Below, piece by piece: positions 8,740-20,249 of a DNA stretch of 64,000 nt. Origin of the DNA: Acidobacteriota bacterium (lineage in GTDB: Bacteria > Acidobacteriota > Thermoanaerobaculia > Multivoradales > Multivoraceae); contig JAPPFP010000005.1 in NCBI GenBank assembly GCA_028877275.1, positions 62,001 to 126,000 of the forward strand. The letters run 5' to 3'. Both the position numbers and the translations under genes were made by a program. Under the pieces are notes generated by a model. The model was not told where the DNA came from, made no database searches, and worked only from the letters and a program-made list of their open reading frames with translations. Position 1 is the stretch's first letter, and every line of letters starts with the position of its first letter.

Positions 8740-9648
8740 GTGAGTGCAGCGGCTGCTGGAAGAAAGAAACTGTTGACGTTGGGCGAAGTGGCTCGCAGGG
8801 CCGGTGTGTCGATGGCGACCGCGCTGCGATACAAGAAGCTGTACCAGGACCGCATTTCGTCGGAGGGTGAAGGTCGCAGGCAGCGGTACTCGGTGGCTGC
8901 CGTCAAGGAGTTCAAGGCCTTCAAGAATGAACGGTCAACGAAGCGTCGGGGGAAGAAGAAGGCCGCGGCGCAAGCGGCGGGAACCCAAGCGAAGGGAGCG
9001 GCAGGCGCTCCGTCCCTGTTGACGTTGTCCAGCATCGGTCAGCAGACCGGGATTTCGTATCCCACGTTGCAGCGTTACGTTCGGCTGTTCGGTGATCGGA
9101 TTCCGCACGAGGGTGAGGGCCGCAAGCGGCGCTACCACCCGGATTCCGTCGCGGTGTTCCGCGAGCTCCGGGCCGAGAGCAAGCCGGGCCGCAAGCCGAA
9201 GGCGGCGCCGGCGGCCAAGTCGCCCGCTCGAAGGAAGCGCAAGGCGCGTGCCGCGGCGAAGCCGGCGGCCGCCGCTCCGAAGCTCCTGACGCTTACCGCG
9301 ATCGGTCAGCAGACGGGCATCTCCGGTCCGACGCTGCAGCGTTATCTCAAGTTGTACGGCGACCGGATTCCGCACGAGGGCGAAGGTCGCAGGCGGCGTT
9401 ACCACCCGGAGGCGGTGGCGGTGTTCCGCGAGATTCGCTCTCGGAGCAAGCGCGGTCGGAAGCCGAAGGCCAAGGTTGCCGCGGCGGCGAAGACGCCGGT
9501 GCGCAGAAAGCGAAAGGCGAGAGCTGCCAGAGTGAAGCGTCAGCCGGCGGCCGGCAGCGTGGAGGCGCGGCTGGCGGCGCTCGAGGCCCAGGTGAGCCTG
9601 GTGCTGGAGAAGCTGGACCAGCCGATCACCATCACGCTCAATCGCTGA
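8740..9648 (+). CDS. Triple MerR-like helix-turn-helix protein with basic AT-hook-like linkers
   Basis: 302 residues from GTG 8740, preceded by TAAGGAGAA. The protein consists of three copies of a about 54-residue MerR-like winged-HTH unit at residues 11-64, 93-146 and 182-235. Each runs LLTL..(I/V)...G(V/I)S..T..RY..L..DRI..EGEGR..RY...(A/S)V..F. Repeats 2 and 3 match at about 42 of 54 positions; repeat 1 is more diverged. Lys/Arg/Ala/Pro-rich linkers contain GRKPKA after repeats 2 and 3, like an AT-hook or histone-H1-type tail. A short coiled-coil (SVEARLAALEAQVSLVLEKL) closes the protein and may dimerise it. I recognise the domain but no named family; a nucleoid-associated or multi-site DNA-binding role is inference. 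It converges on thiL with an 11-bp overlap. Confidence 0.85.
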   Translation: MSAAAAGRKKLLTLGEVARRAGVSMATALRYKKLYQDRISSEGEGRRQRYSVAAVKEFKAFKNERSTKRRGKKKAAAQAAGTQAKGAAGAPSLLTLSSIGQQTGISYPTLQRYVRLFGDRIPHEGEGRKRRYHPDSVAVFRELRAESKPGRKPKAAPAAKSPARRKRKARAAAKPAAAAPKLLTLTAIGQQTGISGPTLQRYLKLYGDRIPHEGEGRRRRYHPEAVAVFREIRSRSKRGRKPKAKVAAAAKTPVRRKRKARAARVKRQPAAGSVEARLAALEAQVSLVLEKLDQPITITLNR

Positions 9649-10630
9649 GATGGTCCCAGCCGCCGGCCGTTAACCGTTCGATCGTGCCGTCGGTCCGGCG
9701 CAAACTCAGGCCAGGCCGGGTCGTGATCCGGCCAATGGGCCGGCACCCGGGGCGCCGGAAGTCGACCTCCGGCGGCAGGGTGAATAGCAGCACGTAGTCC
9801 TCGCCTCCGGCGAGAACCAGTTCGAGCGGCTCGCGGCTCAGGTGGTCGGCCAGGCGGCGGGCGTCGGCCCGGAGGCCGAGCGCGCCTTCCTCGAGTTCGC
9901 AGCCGACGCCGCTCCGCCGGCAGAGCCGTGCCGCGTCGGCGGCGAGGCCGTCCGACACGTCGATCGCCGCGCCGGCTGGCGACCGCTTCCCGAGCAGGAG
10001 GCCGAGCTCGAGCTGGGGCCGCGGTTCCTGGTGGCGGCGAAGGACCCGGCTGGCGACACGGGTCAGCCCGTCGGGGAGCGCCGCCGGCAGGTGGGCGCGT
10101 CGTTTCGCCATCCGCCCGCCGAGGCGGACCAGGTCGAGTCCCAGGGCGGACTCTCCGAGCGGTCCACCGATCCAGAGCCGGTCATCGGGTCGAGCCCCGG
10201 CACGGGTCAGGGGCGAGCCTTCTTTCGGTATCTCCCCGATCACCGTCAGGCTGGCGTCCAGACGGCCCGGCGTCGTCGGCCTGGCGGTATCGCCACCGAT
10301 GAGGTCGACCTCGAACCGGCGGCCGGCGCGCACGAGGGCCGTGAGGAAACGGCGGGCGCCGTCCTCGTCGTCGATGCCGAGCGCGACGAGCATCCATCGC
10401 GGCGCGGCCCCGGTGGCGGCGAGATCCGAGAGGCTGACGGCGAGCAACCGGCGGGCGGCGTCGGCGGGATCGAGATCGATCGGAATGTGGACGCCGGCGC
10501 GCTGCGTGTCGACGCTGAACGCGTACTGCCGCTCGCCGAGGGTGAGCAGGACGGCGTCGTCGCCGATTCGATCTCCTGAGCCCGCGAAGCCCGCGAGCCA
10601 GGCGATCAGCCGGTCTTCGCCGCCGGCCAT
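9638..10630 (-). CDS. thiL: Thiamine-monophosphate kinase
   Basis: Cytoplasmic ATP-dependent kinase that makes thiamine diphosphate from thiamine monophosphate. The 330-residue product opens with the ThiL pattern: GDDAVLL, then VDTQRAGVHIP, the LAVSLSDLAATGA helix, LIGGDTAR, and later DVSDGLAADAARLCR and LAGGEDYVLLFT. These are the metal/ATP and thiamine phosphate binding segments of the AIR-synthase-like fold. The start ATG 10630 lies 25 nt inside the end of lon, and the 3' end overlaps the convergent triple-HTH gene by 11 bp, so no terminator fits between them. Confidence 0.94.
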   Translation of the reverse strand: MAGGEDRLIAWLAGFAGSGDRIGDDAVLLTLGERQYAFSVDTQRAGVHIPIDLDPADAARRLLAVSLSDLAATGAAPRWMLVALGIDDEDGARRFLTALVRAGRRFEVDLIGGDTARPTTPGRLDASLTVIGEIPKEGSPLTRAGARPDDRLWIGGPLGESALGLDLVRLGGRMAKRRAHLPAALPDGLTRVASRVLRRHQEPRPQLELGLLLGKRSPAGAAIDVSDGLAADAARLCRRSGVGCELEEGALGLRADARRLADHLSREPLELVLAGGEDYVLLFTLPPEVDFRRPGCRPIGRITTRPGLSLRRTDGTIERLTAGGWDHLSD

Positions 10631-13002
10631 GACCGCTGGTGCTCCGAATCGAGCAGCGCGGCTTCCAGGACCTGATCGACATGTTCGACGAACAGGAGTT
10701 CAAGACCGCGCGTCACCGCGGCCGGTATCTCCGGAAGATCCCGCCGGTTTCGTTCCGGGAGGACGACCTTGCGAATACCGGCTCCGCGCGCGGCCAGCAG
10801 CTTCTCCTTGAGTCCGCCGACGGGAAGCACTTCGCCGCGCAGCGTGATCTCGCCGGTCATCGCAACCTTGTGGTCGATCATGCGCCCGCTGCAGACGGAG
10901 ACGATGGCCGCGGCGATGGTGACGCCCGCCGACGGTCCGTCCTTCGGTACGGAACCGGCGGGGACGTGAATGTGAAGGTCGTGATTACGGAAGAAATCGG
11001 GCCCGCCCGCTCCCGGACCGGCGGCGTAGGTGGTGCGGGCGCAACTCAGCGCGGCCTGGGCCGATTCCTTCATTACGTCGCCGAGTTGTCCGGTGAGTAT
11101 CAGTTTGCCCCTGCCCTTTGGCGCCGCTACCTCGATCAGCATGAGGTCTCCGCCGGAGGCGGTCCACGCGAGTCCGGTCGCCACGCCGATCCGGTCGCGG
11201 TCGAGGAGCTCCTCACTGAAGTGACGCGGTTGCCCGATCAGGTTCTTCAACCGGGCCGGCGTCACTTTCAGTTCCCGGTCGTCTCCCCGAGCGACGCGTA
11301 CGGCCGCTTTCCGGCAGAGCGTTGCGATCTCGCGTTCGAGATTTCGTACTCCCGCCTCTTTCGTGTAGCCGCGAATGAGGCCGCGCAATGCGGGGGTCGT
11401 GATGGCCAGAGCCCCGGGCGGCAGACCGTTCTCGTCCGTGGCTTTCGGTAGCAGATGGCGGCGCGCGATCAGCACCTTTTCGTCTTCGGTGTAGCCGGAG
11501 AGTCGAAGCACCTCGAGGCGATCGAGGAACGCGGGCTGAATGGGTTCGAGCAGATTGGCCGTGGCGATGAACAACACACGCGAAAGGTCGTACTCGACTC
11601 CCAGGTAGTGGTCCCTGAAGGTCGAGTTCTGCTCGGGATCCAGCACCTCGAGCAGAGCGGAAGCCGGATCGCCACGGTAGTCGGCGCCCAGCTTGTCGAT
11701 CTCGTCGAGCATGAAGACGGGATTGCTGGTTCCGGCCTGATTCAGACCCTGAATGATGCGACCCGGCAACGAACCGACGTAGGTGCGCCGGTGACCGCGG
11801 ATCTCTCCTTCGTCACGGACGCCGCCCAGCGAAATGCGGACGAACTTGCGGTCGATTGCGCGCGCAATGGAACGGCCGAGCGACGTCTTGCCGACCCCCG
11901 GGGGACCGACCAGGCAGAGAATCGGGCCTTTCGCGTCGGGCTTGAGCCGCCTGACCGCCAGATACTCGAGAATCCGTTCCTTGACGCGGTCCAGATCGTA
12001 GTGATCTTCATCCAGCACGGAGCGGGCCCGGTCGAGGTCGATTCGATCCTCGCTCAGGGTCGACCACGGGAGGCCGGTCAACCAGTCGAGGTGGGTGCGG
12101 ATGGTCGCGTTCTCGGCGCTGTCGGGAGAACTTCGCTCGAGCCGTCTGACCTGGCGTTCGACCTCCAGGGCCGCCTCCTCGCTCAGACCCTTCTCCTCGA
12201 CGGCGCTCACGTAGCGCTCGATGTCCCCGTGGAGGTCGTCGCCCTCGCCGAGTTCGTCGAGGATCGCCCGCTGCTGCTGGCGAAGGAAGTACTCGCGCTG
12301 GCTGCGGTCCATCTCGCTCCGGGCCTGGGCGGAGATTCGCTGCTGCATGCTCAGGAGTTCGATTTCCCGGGTCAGCAGATCGCCCACCTTCCGTAGACGC
12401 GGGATGGGCGGCGTCGTCTCGAGCACGAGCTGGGCTTCATCCGTCCGCAGCTCGAGGTTGCTGGCCGCCAGGTCCGCCAGCCGGCCCGGGTGATCGAGAT
12501 TCGCGGCGATCACCATGACTTCGGAGGAGATGTCCTTGCCCAGGTTGACGGCCGTCTCGAGACCCTCCTTGACGCTGCGCACGAGCGCTTCCGCCTCGAG
12601 CCCGTGGTGCGGTTCGCCGACTTCGTCCACTTCTTCGACGCGGGCGCGAAGGAAGGGCTCGGTCTGGCTCAGATACCGCAGGCGGGCCCTGGCGAGACCC
12701 TGAATCAGGATCCGCACGCGGCCGTCGGGCAGCTTCAGCATCCGCATGATCTGGGCCGCGGTGCCGATCTCGTGAAGGTCGTCCTCCCCCGGCTCCTCGA
12801 TCGATCCGTCGCGCTGGGGGGCGAGCAGGATGATGCGGTCGCCGTTCAGCGCGTCCTCGACCGCGAGCATGCTCGGGTCGCGACTGATCGAAAGCGGCAG
12901 GATGATGTAGGGGAAGATGACCGCGTCCTTGAGCGGCAGCACCGGCAGGACGTCGGGCAGCGAGATCGCGTCCGCCTGCTCATCGACGGGGTTCTGGGCC
13001 AT
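10606..13002 (-). CDS. lon: ATP-dependent protease Lon (LonA type)
   Basis: Cytoplasmic AAA+ serine protease that degrades damaged and regulatory proteins. From ATG 13002 it has 798 residues, normal for LonA (about 780-820). Order: N-terminal substrate-binding domain (LPVLPLKDAVIFPYIILPL), coiled-coil linker, AAA+ module with Walker A GPPGVGKTS and FMLDEIDK, and S16 protease domain with catalytic Ser691 in PKDGPSAG and Lys734 in GGLKEK. The frame is open to 13431, but the upstream part lies over nrdR and is non-coding. It lies 53 nt downstream of nrdR and runs into thiL. Confidence 0.97.
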   Translation of the reverse strand: MAQNPVDEQADAISLPDVLPVLPLKDAVIFPYIILPLSISRDPSMLAVEDALNGDRIILLAPQRDGSIEEPGEDDLHEIGTAAQIMRMLKLPDGRVRILIQGLARARLRYLSQTEPFLRARVEEVDEVGEPHHGLEAEALVRSVKEGLETAVNLGKDISSEVMVIAANLDHPGRLADLAASNLELRTDEAQLVLETTPPIPRLRKVGDLLTREIELLSMQQRISAQARSEMDRSQREYFLRQQQRAILDELGEGDDLHGDIERYVSAVEEKGLSEEAALEVERQVRRLERSSPDSAENATIRTHLDWLTGLPWSTLSEDRIDLDRARSVLDEDHYDLDRVKERILEYLAVRRLKPDAKGPILCLVGPPGVGKTSLGRSIARAIDRKFVRISLGGVRDEGEIRGHRRTYVGSLPGRIIQGLNQAGTSNPVFMLDEIDKLGADYRGDPASALLEVLDPEQNSTFRDHYLGVEYDLSRVLFIATANLLEPIQPAFLDRLEVLRLSGYTEDEKVLIARRHLLPKATDENGLPPGALAITTPALRGLIRGYTKEAGVRNLEREIATLCRKAAVRVARGDDRELKVTPARLKNLIGQPRHFSEELLDRDRIGVATGLAWTASGGDLMLIEVAAPKGRGKLILTGQLGDVMKESAQAALSCARTTYAAGPGAGGPDFFRNHDLHIHVPAGSVPKDGPSAGVTIAAAIVSVCSGRMIDHKVAMTGEITLRGEVLPVGGLKEKLLAARGAGIRKVVLPERNRRDLPEIPAAVTRGLELLFVEHVDQVLEAALLDSEHQRSWPAAKTG

Positions 13003-13055
13003 GGGGTCACGGTACCAGCCCGGTGGGGGCTGGGGACCGTCTACGGATGCCCGGC

Positions 13056-13520
13056 TCAGTCCTTGCGTGACGCTTCGAGGAGCACCCGCAGCTCTTCCAT
13101 GAACTCGTCCACGTCCTCGAACTTCCGATAGACGGAGGCGAACCGGACGTAGGCCACCTGGTCGAGCGTCTTCAGACGGTCGATGACGAAGTTGCCCAGC
13201 TCCGAGGTGGAGATCTCGCGGTCTTCCTTGCGGTGAAGGAGGGCTTCGGCCTGGTCGACGATCTCTTCCAGCGCCGGCAGGCCGACCGGCCGCTTCTCGC
13301 AGGCCTTGAGCAGGCCGCCGAGAAGCTTCTGGCGGTCGAACTCCTGGCGGCGGCCATCCGACTTGACGACCCGGTAGGCGATGTTCTCGATCTGCTCGTA
13401 GGAGGTGAACCTGCGACCGCAGTTCAGGCACTCCCGCCGGCGCCTGACCGTCTCCCCGCCCCGAACGTCGCGCGAGTCGACCACGCGGTCATCGTTGGCG
13501 CCGCAGAATGGACATCTCAT
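13056..13520 (-). CDS. nrdR: Transcriptional repressor NrdR
   Basis: Zinc-finger and ATP-cone repressor of ribonucleotide reductase genes. The 154-residue product has the N-terminal zinc ribbon CPFCG...C..C (cysteines in MRCPFCGAND and RECLNCGRRF), then the ATP-cone beginning near VVKSDGRRQEFDRQKL. Length and layout match NrdR exactly. It is divergent from hrcA with a 41-nt gap, and lon follows 53 nt later. No ribonucleotide reductase gene and no convincing NrdR box is visible here. Confidence 0.95.
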   Translation of the reverse strand: MRCPFCGANDDRVVDSRDVRGGETVRRRRECLNCGRRFTSYEQIENIAYRVVKSDGRRQEFDRQKLLGGLLKACEKRPVGLPALEEIVDQAEALLHRKEDREISTSELGNFVIDRLKTLDQVAYVRFASVYRKFEDVDEFMEELRVLLEASRKD

Positions 13521-13546
13521 GCCGACCCGCGAACGCTACCACCGGG

Positions 13547-13552
13547 TAGAAT
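13547..13552 (+). promoter_or_regulatory. Candidate -10 element for hrcA
   Basis: TAGAAT at 13547-13552 ends only 9 nt before the hrcA ATG at 13562. Transcription would start about 0-3 nt before the start codon, so the hrcA mRNA may be leaderless. No good -35 is seen 16-18 nt upstream. The 41-nt nrdR/hrcA gap contains no CIRCE inverted repeat. Confidence 0.4.
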
Positions 13553-13561
13553 GCCGCTCCC

Positions 13562-14602
13562 ATGAGCCGTGTCAACGACCAGCTCAGCGACCGGGACCGC
13601 GAGATTCTGCGGGAGGTGATCCAGACGTATCTGTCGTCGGGTGAACCTGTCTCCTCGCGGAGGGTCGCGAAGGACCGCCAGGTCCAGTTGTCCGCCGCCA
13701 CCATCCGCAACGTGATGGCGGACCTGGAGGACATGGGCTACCTGCGGCAACCGCACGTCTCGGCGGGTCGGCTGCCGACCGAGGCCGGGTTCCACCTGTT
13801 CATCGACGACCTGATGTCGGCGGAGGTGGTGAGCGACGACGACCGGCGCCTGATCGACGACCGGCTGACGACCGCCGGGGGTACCGGCCAGGAGTTGACC
13901 GAGGAGACGTCGAGACTGCTCTCGCAGCTCTCCCACCATGTCGGCGTCGTCCTGACCCCGGCTCTCGGTTCGGCGGTGATGAAGGCGATCGAGTTCGTGC
14001 CGCTCAGCGGGCGCAAGGTGCTCTGCGTGGTGGTCGCGGAGACCGGCTTCGTCGAGAACAAGCTCGTCGTCACGGACGAGCCGATTCCGCGTGAAGACCT
14101 CGTGCGGATCTCCAACTACCTGACCGAGAACTACAGCGGGCGGACCCTCTTCGAGATCCGGGAAGAACTGCTGCGGTTGATGAGCGACGAGCGTGTCCGG
14201 CTCGACGAGTTGCTGCGCCAGGCGATCGAGCTCGCCCGGGACGGCATGAACATCGGCCACGCGCCGTCGCTCGTGGTCGACGGGACGCACAGCCTGTTCG
14301 ACGCGGGGCCCGGCATGTCGCGGCTCGAGGGGATGTTCCAGATGTTCGCCGAGCGCGCCCGGTTGGCGGGTCTGCTCAACCGTTGCCTCGACGCGGACGG
14401 CGTGCGGGTGGTCCTGGGCCAGGATTCGAGGCTGACCGAGGAGCTCGGGTTCGGCCTGGTGGTGCGGAGCTACAAGGCGGGCGACGGCGTCGCCGGGTCG
14501 GTCGCGGTGGTCGGGCCGGCACGCATGGAGTACCCGCGGATGGTGCCCCTGGTGAACTACCTGGGCGAGCGCCTGTCGGAAGCTCTGGCGCGCAGGCTGT
14601 GA
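13562..14602 (+). CDS. hrcA: Heat-inducible transcription repressor HrcA
   Basis: Repressor of class I heat-shock genes; it binds CIRCE operators and is activated by GroE. The 346-residue product starts with the HrcA winged HTH (DREILREVIQTYLSSGEPVS, then LSAATIRNVMADLEDMG and LRQPHVSAGRLPT), followed by the GAF-like regulatory domain and C-terminal helix LVNYLGERLSEAL. It heads the hrcA-grpE-dnaJ run. No CIRCE element (TTAGCACTC-N9-GAGTGCTAA) is present upstream, so its targets must be elsewhere or use a diverged operator. Confidence 0.96.
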   Translation: MSRVNDQLSDRDREILREVIQTYLSSGEPVSSRRVAKDRQVQLSAATIRNVMADLEDMGYLRQPHVSAGRLPTEAGFHLFIDDLMSAEVVSDDDRRLIDDRLTTAGGTGQELTEETSRLLSQLSHHVGVVLTPALGSAVMKAIEFVPLSGRKVLCVVVAETGFVENKLVVTDEPIPREDLVRISNYLTENYSGRTLFEIREELLRLMSDERVRLDELLRQAIELARDGMNIGHAPSLVVDGTHSLFDAGPGMSRLEGMFQMFAERARLAGLLNRCLDADGVRVVLGQDSRLTEELGFGLVVRSYKAGDGVAGSVAVVGPARMEYPRMVPLVNYLGERLSEALARRL

Positions 14603-14636
14603 CAGGGACCTGAACCATGACGCAGCAACCTGGACC

Positions 14637-15242
14637 ATGACGATCGAGGCGAAGGAGAGTCCGGACTCTCACGAGGAGGCCCAGGCCGGTGTCGAGACGG
14701 TCGACGCCGGCGCGCCGGACACAGAAGGCGAACTTCGCGCCGAACTCACGGAGGCGAGGGAGGAGGTCGACCGCCTGCGGCGTGCCGCCGCGGAGTTCGA
14801 CAATCTGCGAAAACGCGCCGAGCGCGAACGTCTCGAGTCGCGCTGGAACACGGCGGCCGGGCCGCTGCGGGAGTTCCTCGGCGTGGTCGACAACCTGGAC
14901 CGGGCGCTCCAGGCCGAGGCGTCGGCGGACGACCTGCGCGAGGGCGTCGAGATGATCCGGCGTCAGATGGCGGACCTCCTGCGACGGTTCGATGTCGAGC
15001 CGGTGGACGGCGCGAACGCGCCCTTCGATCCGAACGTCCACCAGGCCGTGGCGCGGGAAGAGAGCGCCGAAGTCGACGAACCCACCGTTGTGCAGGAGTT
15101 GCAGACCGGCTACACGATGGAGTCGCGGCTGCTGCGCGCCGCGATGGTCCGCGTCGCCGTACCGGCGGCGCCAGCGTCTCGGGACGGCAACGTCGAGGAC
15201 GGCGCCGGGGCCGACGGGGACACCGCGGCCGGCGGCGCCTGA
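14637..15242 (+). CDS. grpE: Nucleotide exchange factor GrpE
   Basis: Dimeric cochaperone that releases ADP from DnaK. The 201-residue protein has an acidic N-terminus, a long coiled-coil (ELRAELTEAREEVDRLRRAA), the FDNLRKRAERER helix, and a C-terminal beta domain with the recognisable NAPFDPNVHQAVAREES region. It lies 34 nt after hrcA and 8 nt before dnaJ. dnaK, often between grpE and dnaJ, is absent here. Confidence 0.95.
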   Translation: MTIEAKESPDSHEEAQAGVETVDAGAPDTEGELRAELTEAREEVDRLRRAAAEFDNLRKRAERERLESRWNTAAGPLREFLGVVDNLDRALQAEASADDLREGVEMIRRQMADLLRRFDVEPVDGANAPFDPNVHQAVAREESAEVDEPTVVQELQTGYTMESRLLRAAMVRVAVPAAPASRDGNVEDGAGADGDTAAGGA

Positions 15243-15250
15243 GATCCACC

Positions 15251-16351
15251 ATGCCGCGTGACTACTACGAGGTCCTGGGCCTCGAACGTTCGGCGACCCT
15301 GCAGGAGATCAAGTCGGCCTACCGCAAGCTGGCCGTCCGCTACCACCCCGATCGCAACCAGGGTGACAGCACCGCCGAGGAGAAGTTCAAGGAAGCGGCG
15401 GAGGCGTACGCGGTGCTCTCGGACGCCGACAAACGGCAGCGCTACGACCGCTTCGGGCACCAGGCGACGCCGACCGGCGGCGGCTTCGACCCGACGATCT
15501 TCGCCGACTTCTCGGACATCCTGGGCGACGTCTTCGGCTTCGGCAGTCGCGGCGGCGGTCGCCGCCGGCGTGCGGGCGCGGATCTTCGCTACGACCTGCG
15601 GATCTCCTTCGAGGAGGCGGCCTTCGGAGTGCAGCCGAAGCTGCGCATTCCGCGGCTCGAGCGCTGCGACAGTTGCGGCGGCAGCGGCGCGGCGCCCGGG
15701 TCCGGCCCCACCGCCTGCCGCATGTGCGGCGGCCGCGGCCAGGTGCAGTACAGCCAGGGGTTCTTTTCCGTTGCCCATACCTGTCCCGACTGCCGCGGGG
15801 CGGGGAGCATCATCCGCGATCCGTGCGGCGATTGCCGGGGCGAGGGGAGGAGTGAGCAACAGCGCTCGATCCAGGTCCGGGTGCCCGCCGGCGTCGACAC
15901 GGGGTCCCGCCTCCGCCTTCCCGGCGAGGGAGAGCACGGGCGGCATGGCGGACCGCCGGGCGACCTCTACGTGGTGATCGGAGTCGAGCCGCACGAACGC
16001 TTGAGCCGGCGCGGCGCCGACGTCCTGAGCTCGGTCACGATCGGCTTTCCGCAGGCGGTCTTCGGCTGCACGGTGGACGTGGAGACCGTGCACGGCGCGT
16101 CGGTACTGGAAGTGCCGCCGGCGACGGCCCACGGCTCGACCTTCGTGTTGCGCTCCGAGGGCATTCCCCGGCTCGACGGCCGCGGTCGCGGCGACCACGT
16201 CGTCGAAGTGCTGCTCAACGTGCCGGCGCCGCGGGACCTCTCGGAGAGCGAGCTCGAGCATCTGCGCGCGCTGGCGGAGCTCTCCGACGACGGCGACGGG
16301 ACGATCCGCGAGGAACGCGGCCTGTTCAACCGGGTCAAGGATCTCTTCTGA
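15251..16351 (+). CDS. dnaJ: Chaperone protein DnaJ
   Basis: Type I J-protein that stimulates DnaK ATPase activity and binds unfolded substrates. The 366-residue product has the J domain with HPD (YHPDRNQGD), a Gly/Phe-rich linker (GDVFGFGSRGGG), all four zinc-finger repeats (CDSCGGSG, CRMCGGRG, CPDCRGAG, CGDCRGEG) and the two C-terminal substrate-binding domains. It ends in a short acidic region. It is the third gene of the hrcA heat-shock run. Confidence 0.97.
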   Translation: MPRDYYEVLGLERSATLQEIKSAYRKLAVRYHPDRNQGDSTAEEKFKEAAEAYAVLSDADKRQRYDRFGHQATPTGGGFDPTIFADFSDILGDVFGFGSRGGGRRRRAGADLRYDLRISFEEAAFGVQPKLRIPRLERCDSCGGSGAAPGSGPTACRMCGGRGQVQYSQGFFSVAHTCPDCRGAGSIIRDPCGDCRGEGRSEQQRSIQVRVPAGVDTGSRLRLPGEGEHGRHGGPPGDLYVVIGVEPHERLSRRGADVLSSVTIGFPQAVFGCTVDVETVHGASVLEVPPATAHGSTFVLRSEGIPRLDGRGRGDHVVEVLLNVPAPRDLSESELEHLRALAELSDDGDGTIREERGLFNRVKDLF

Positions 16352-16379
16352 CGTCAGGTCGCCTGATCGACCCGGGCTC

Positions 16380-17066
16380 GTGATCCACCTGCTGGCGGAG
16401 ACCCGTGATCTCGCGGCCGAGACGGTCGAAGTCGAAGGCGCGGATCACCGTCACCTGTTCCGGGCCCGCCGGCTGAAGGTCGGCGACCGGGTACGTCTCG
16501 TCGACGGTCGCGGCGCGGCTCGCTGGTCGGTCGTGGACCAGGTGACCGCGCGGCGGGCGGTGCTGCGGGTCGAAGGCGTGGCGCCAGTGCTCGAGCCGGC
16601 CCGTCCCGTGGCGCTGTTCGTGTCCGCGCTGCGCCCGGAGCGAGCGGCCTGGCTGGTCGAGAAGGCGACGGAACTGGGACTGCGCGATCTGCGGTGGTTC
16701 GTTTCGGAACGCACCAGCCGTTCCCTGCCGGAGCGGGCGCTGGAGCGACAGCGCCGGGTCGCGAAGTCGGCGCTCGAGCAGAGCGGCGGTGCCTGGCTGC
16801 CCGAGATCGGGGCGCCCGTCCCGCTCGAGGACGTGCCGATCGGGGCCGGCTCCGTAGCGCTGCATCCCGGCGCGGCGACGCCGTTCGTGGCCGTCGCGGG
16901 ATCGGCGGAAGCGGTCGTGGTGGGCCCCGAGGGCGGGTTCAGCGAACGGGAGATCGAGGAGCTGGCCGCGCGTGGAGCGGTTACGGCACACCTCGGACCC
17001 CGCGTGCTGCGGACCGAGACGGCCGCGGTGGCCGCGCTCGCCGTGGCCCTGACCGCGATGCGGTAA
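16380..17066 (+). CDS. rsmE: 16S rRNA (uracil1498-N3)-methyltransferase RsmE
   Basis: SPOUT-class methyltransferase that makes m3U1498 in 16S rRNA using S-adenosylmethionine. The 228-residue protein has a PUA-like N-terminal domain (HLFRARRLKVGDRVRLVDG) and the SPOUT knot with VVGPEGGFSEREIE and LGPRVLRTETAAVAAL, which are RsmE signatures. It begins at GTG 16380, 28 nt after dnaJ; rsmE next to dnaJ is a common arrangement. Confidence 0.95.
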   Translation: MIHLLAETRDLAAETVEVEGADHRHLFRARRLKVGDRVRLVDGRGAARWSVVDQVTARRAVLRVEGVAPVLEPARPVALFVSALRPERAAWLVEKATELGLRDLRWFVSERTSRSLPERALERQRRVAKSALEQSGGAWLPEIGAPVPLEDVPIGAGSVALHPGAATPFVAVAGSAEAVVVGPEGGFSEREIEELAARGAVTAHLGPRVLRTETAAVAALAVALTAMR

Positions 17067-17099
17067 CGGCGCTAGTCTCCGAACCGCCGGAGGAATCAC

Positions 17100-17588
17100 A
17101 TGCGGAGCTCTCAGTCCAGACGCGAAACGCCCAATCGAAAGCGGTCGCCGAAGCCGGCGTACGACCGCGGGCTCGATCTGCTGGCGCGGCGCCCGCACTT
17201 CGCGGCCGAGCTGGCGGCGAAGCTCGGGCAGCGCGGCTACGAGGCGGCCGAGGTGGAGAGCGCGATCGAACGGCTGACCGCTGCCGGCCACCTGAACGAA
17301 GGCGAGACCGCGCACATTCTCGTGCGGTCGCTCAAGCGGCGGGGCTATGGCCGGCGACGGCTCGAACTCGACCTGCGTCGGCGCGGCGCCGATGAGACGG
17401 CGGCCCACGCGGCGCTCGAAGCCGTCGACGACGAAGACGAGCTGGAGCGGGCGGTGGCCGTGGCGGCGCGCTTCAGGTCGACTCATCCATCACGGGACGC
17501 CGCCGCCCTGGCCCGGCACCTCGAGCGGCGTGGCTTCCTTCCCCGTACTATTGGAACCGTCGTGTTCGACTCGGCCGGGACGGGTTGA
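17100..17588 (+). CDS. recX: Regulatory protein RecX
   Basis: Small helical modulator that inhibits or caps RecA filaments. The 162-residue product shows the three-helix RecX repeats: AYDRGLDLLARRPHFAAELAAKL, then VESAIERLTAAGHLNEGETA, and RRLELDLRRRGADETAAHAAL. GGAGGAA at 17089-17095 is a strong ribosome site before ATG 17100. It precedes alaS by 16 nt, an order seen in many bacteria (recA-recX-alaS), though recA is not here. TAGTCT at 17073-17078 could serve as a -10. Confidence 0.9.
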   Translation: MRSSQSRRETPNRKRSPKPAYDRGLDLLARRPHFAAELAAKLGQRGYEAAEVESAIERLTAAGHLNEGETAHILVRSLKRRGYGRRRLELDLRRRGADETAAHAALEAVDDEDELERAVAVAARFRSTHPSRDAAALARHLERRGFLPRTIGTVVFDSAGTG

Positions 17589-17604
17589 TGCGGGGTCAGA
17601 ACTC

Positions 17605-20238
<2,634 letters not shown>

Positions 20239-20249
20239 GAGGAGATCGC

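Noticed and set aside
9842..12396. Plus-strand frames opposite thiL and lon
   Set aside because: No recognisable domain; both minus-strand genes are full length with intact catalytic residues.
13003..13431. N-terminal extension of Lon
   Set aside because: It lies over nrdR in another frame; Lon from ATG 13002 already has the normal N-terminal domain.
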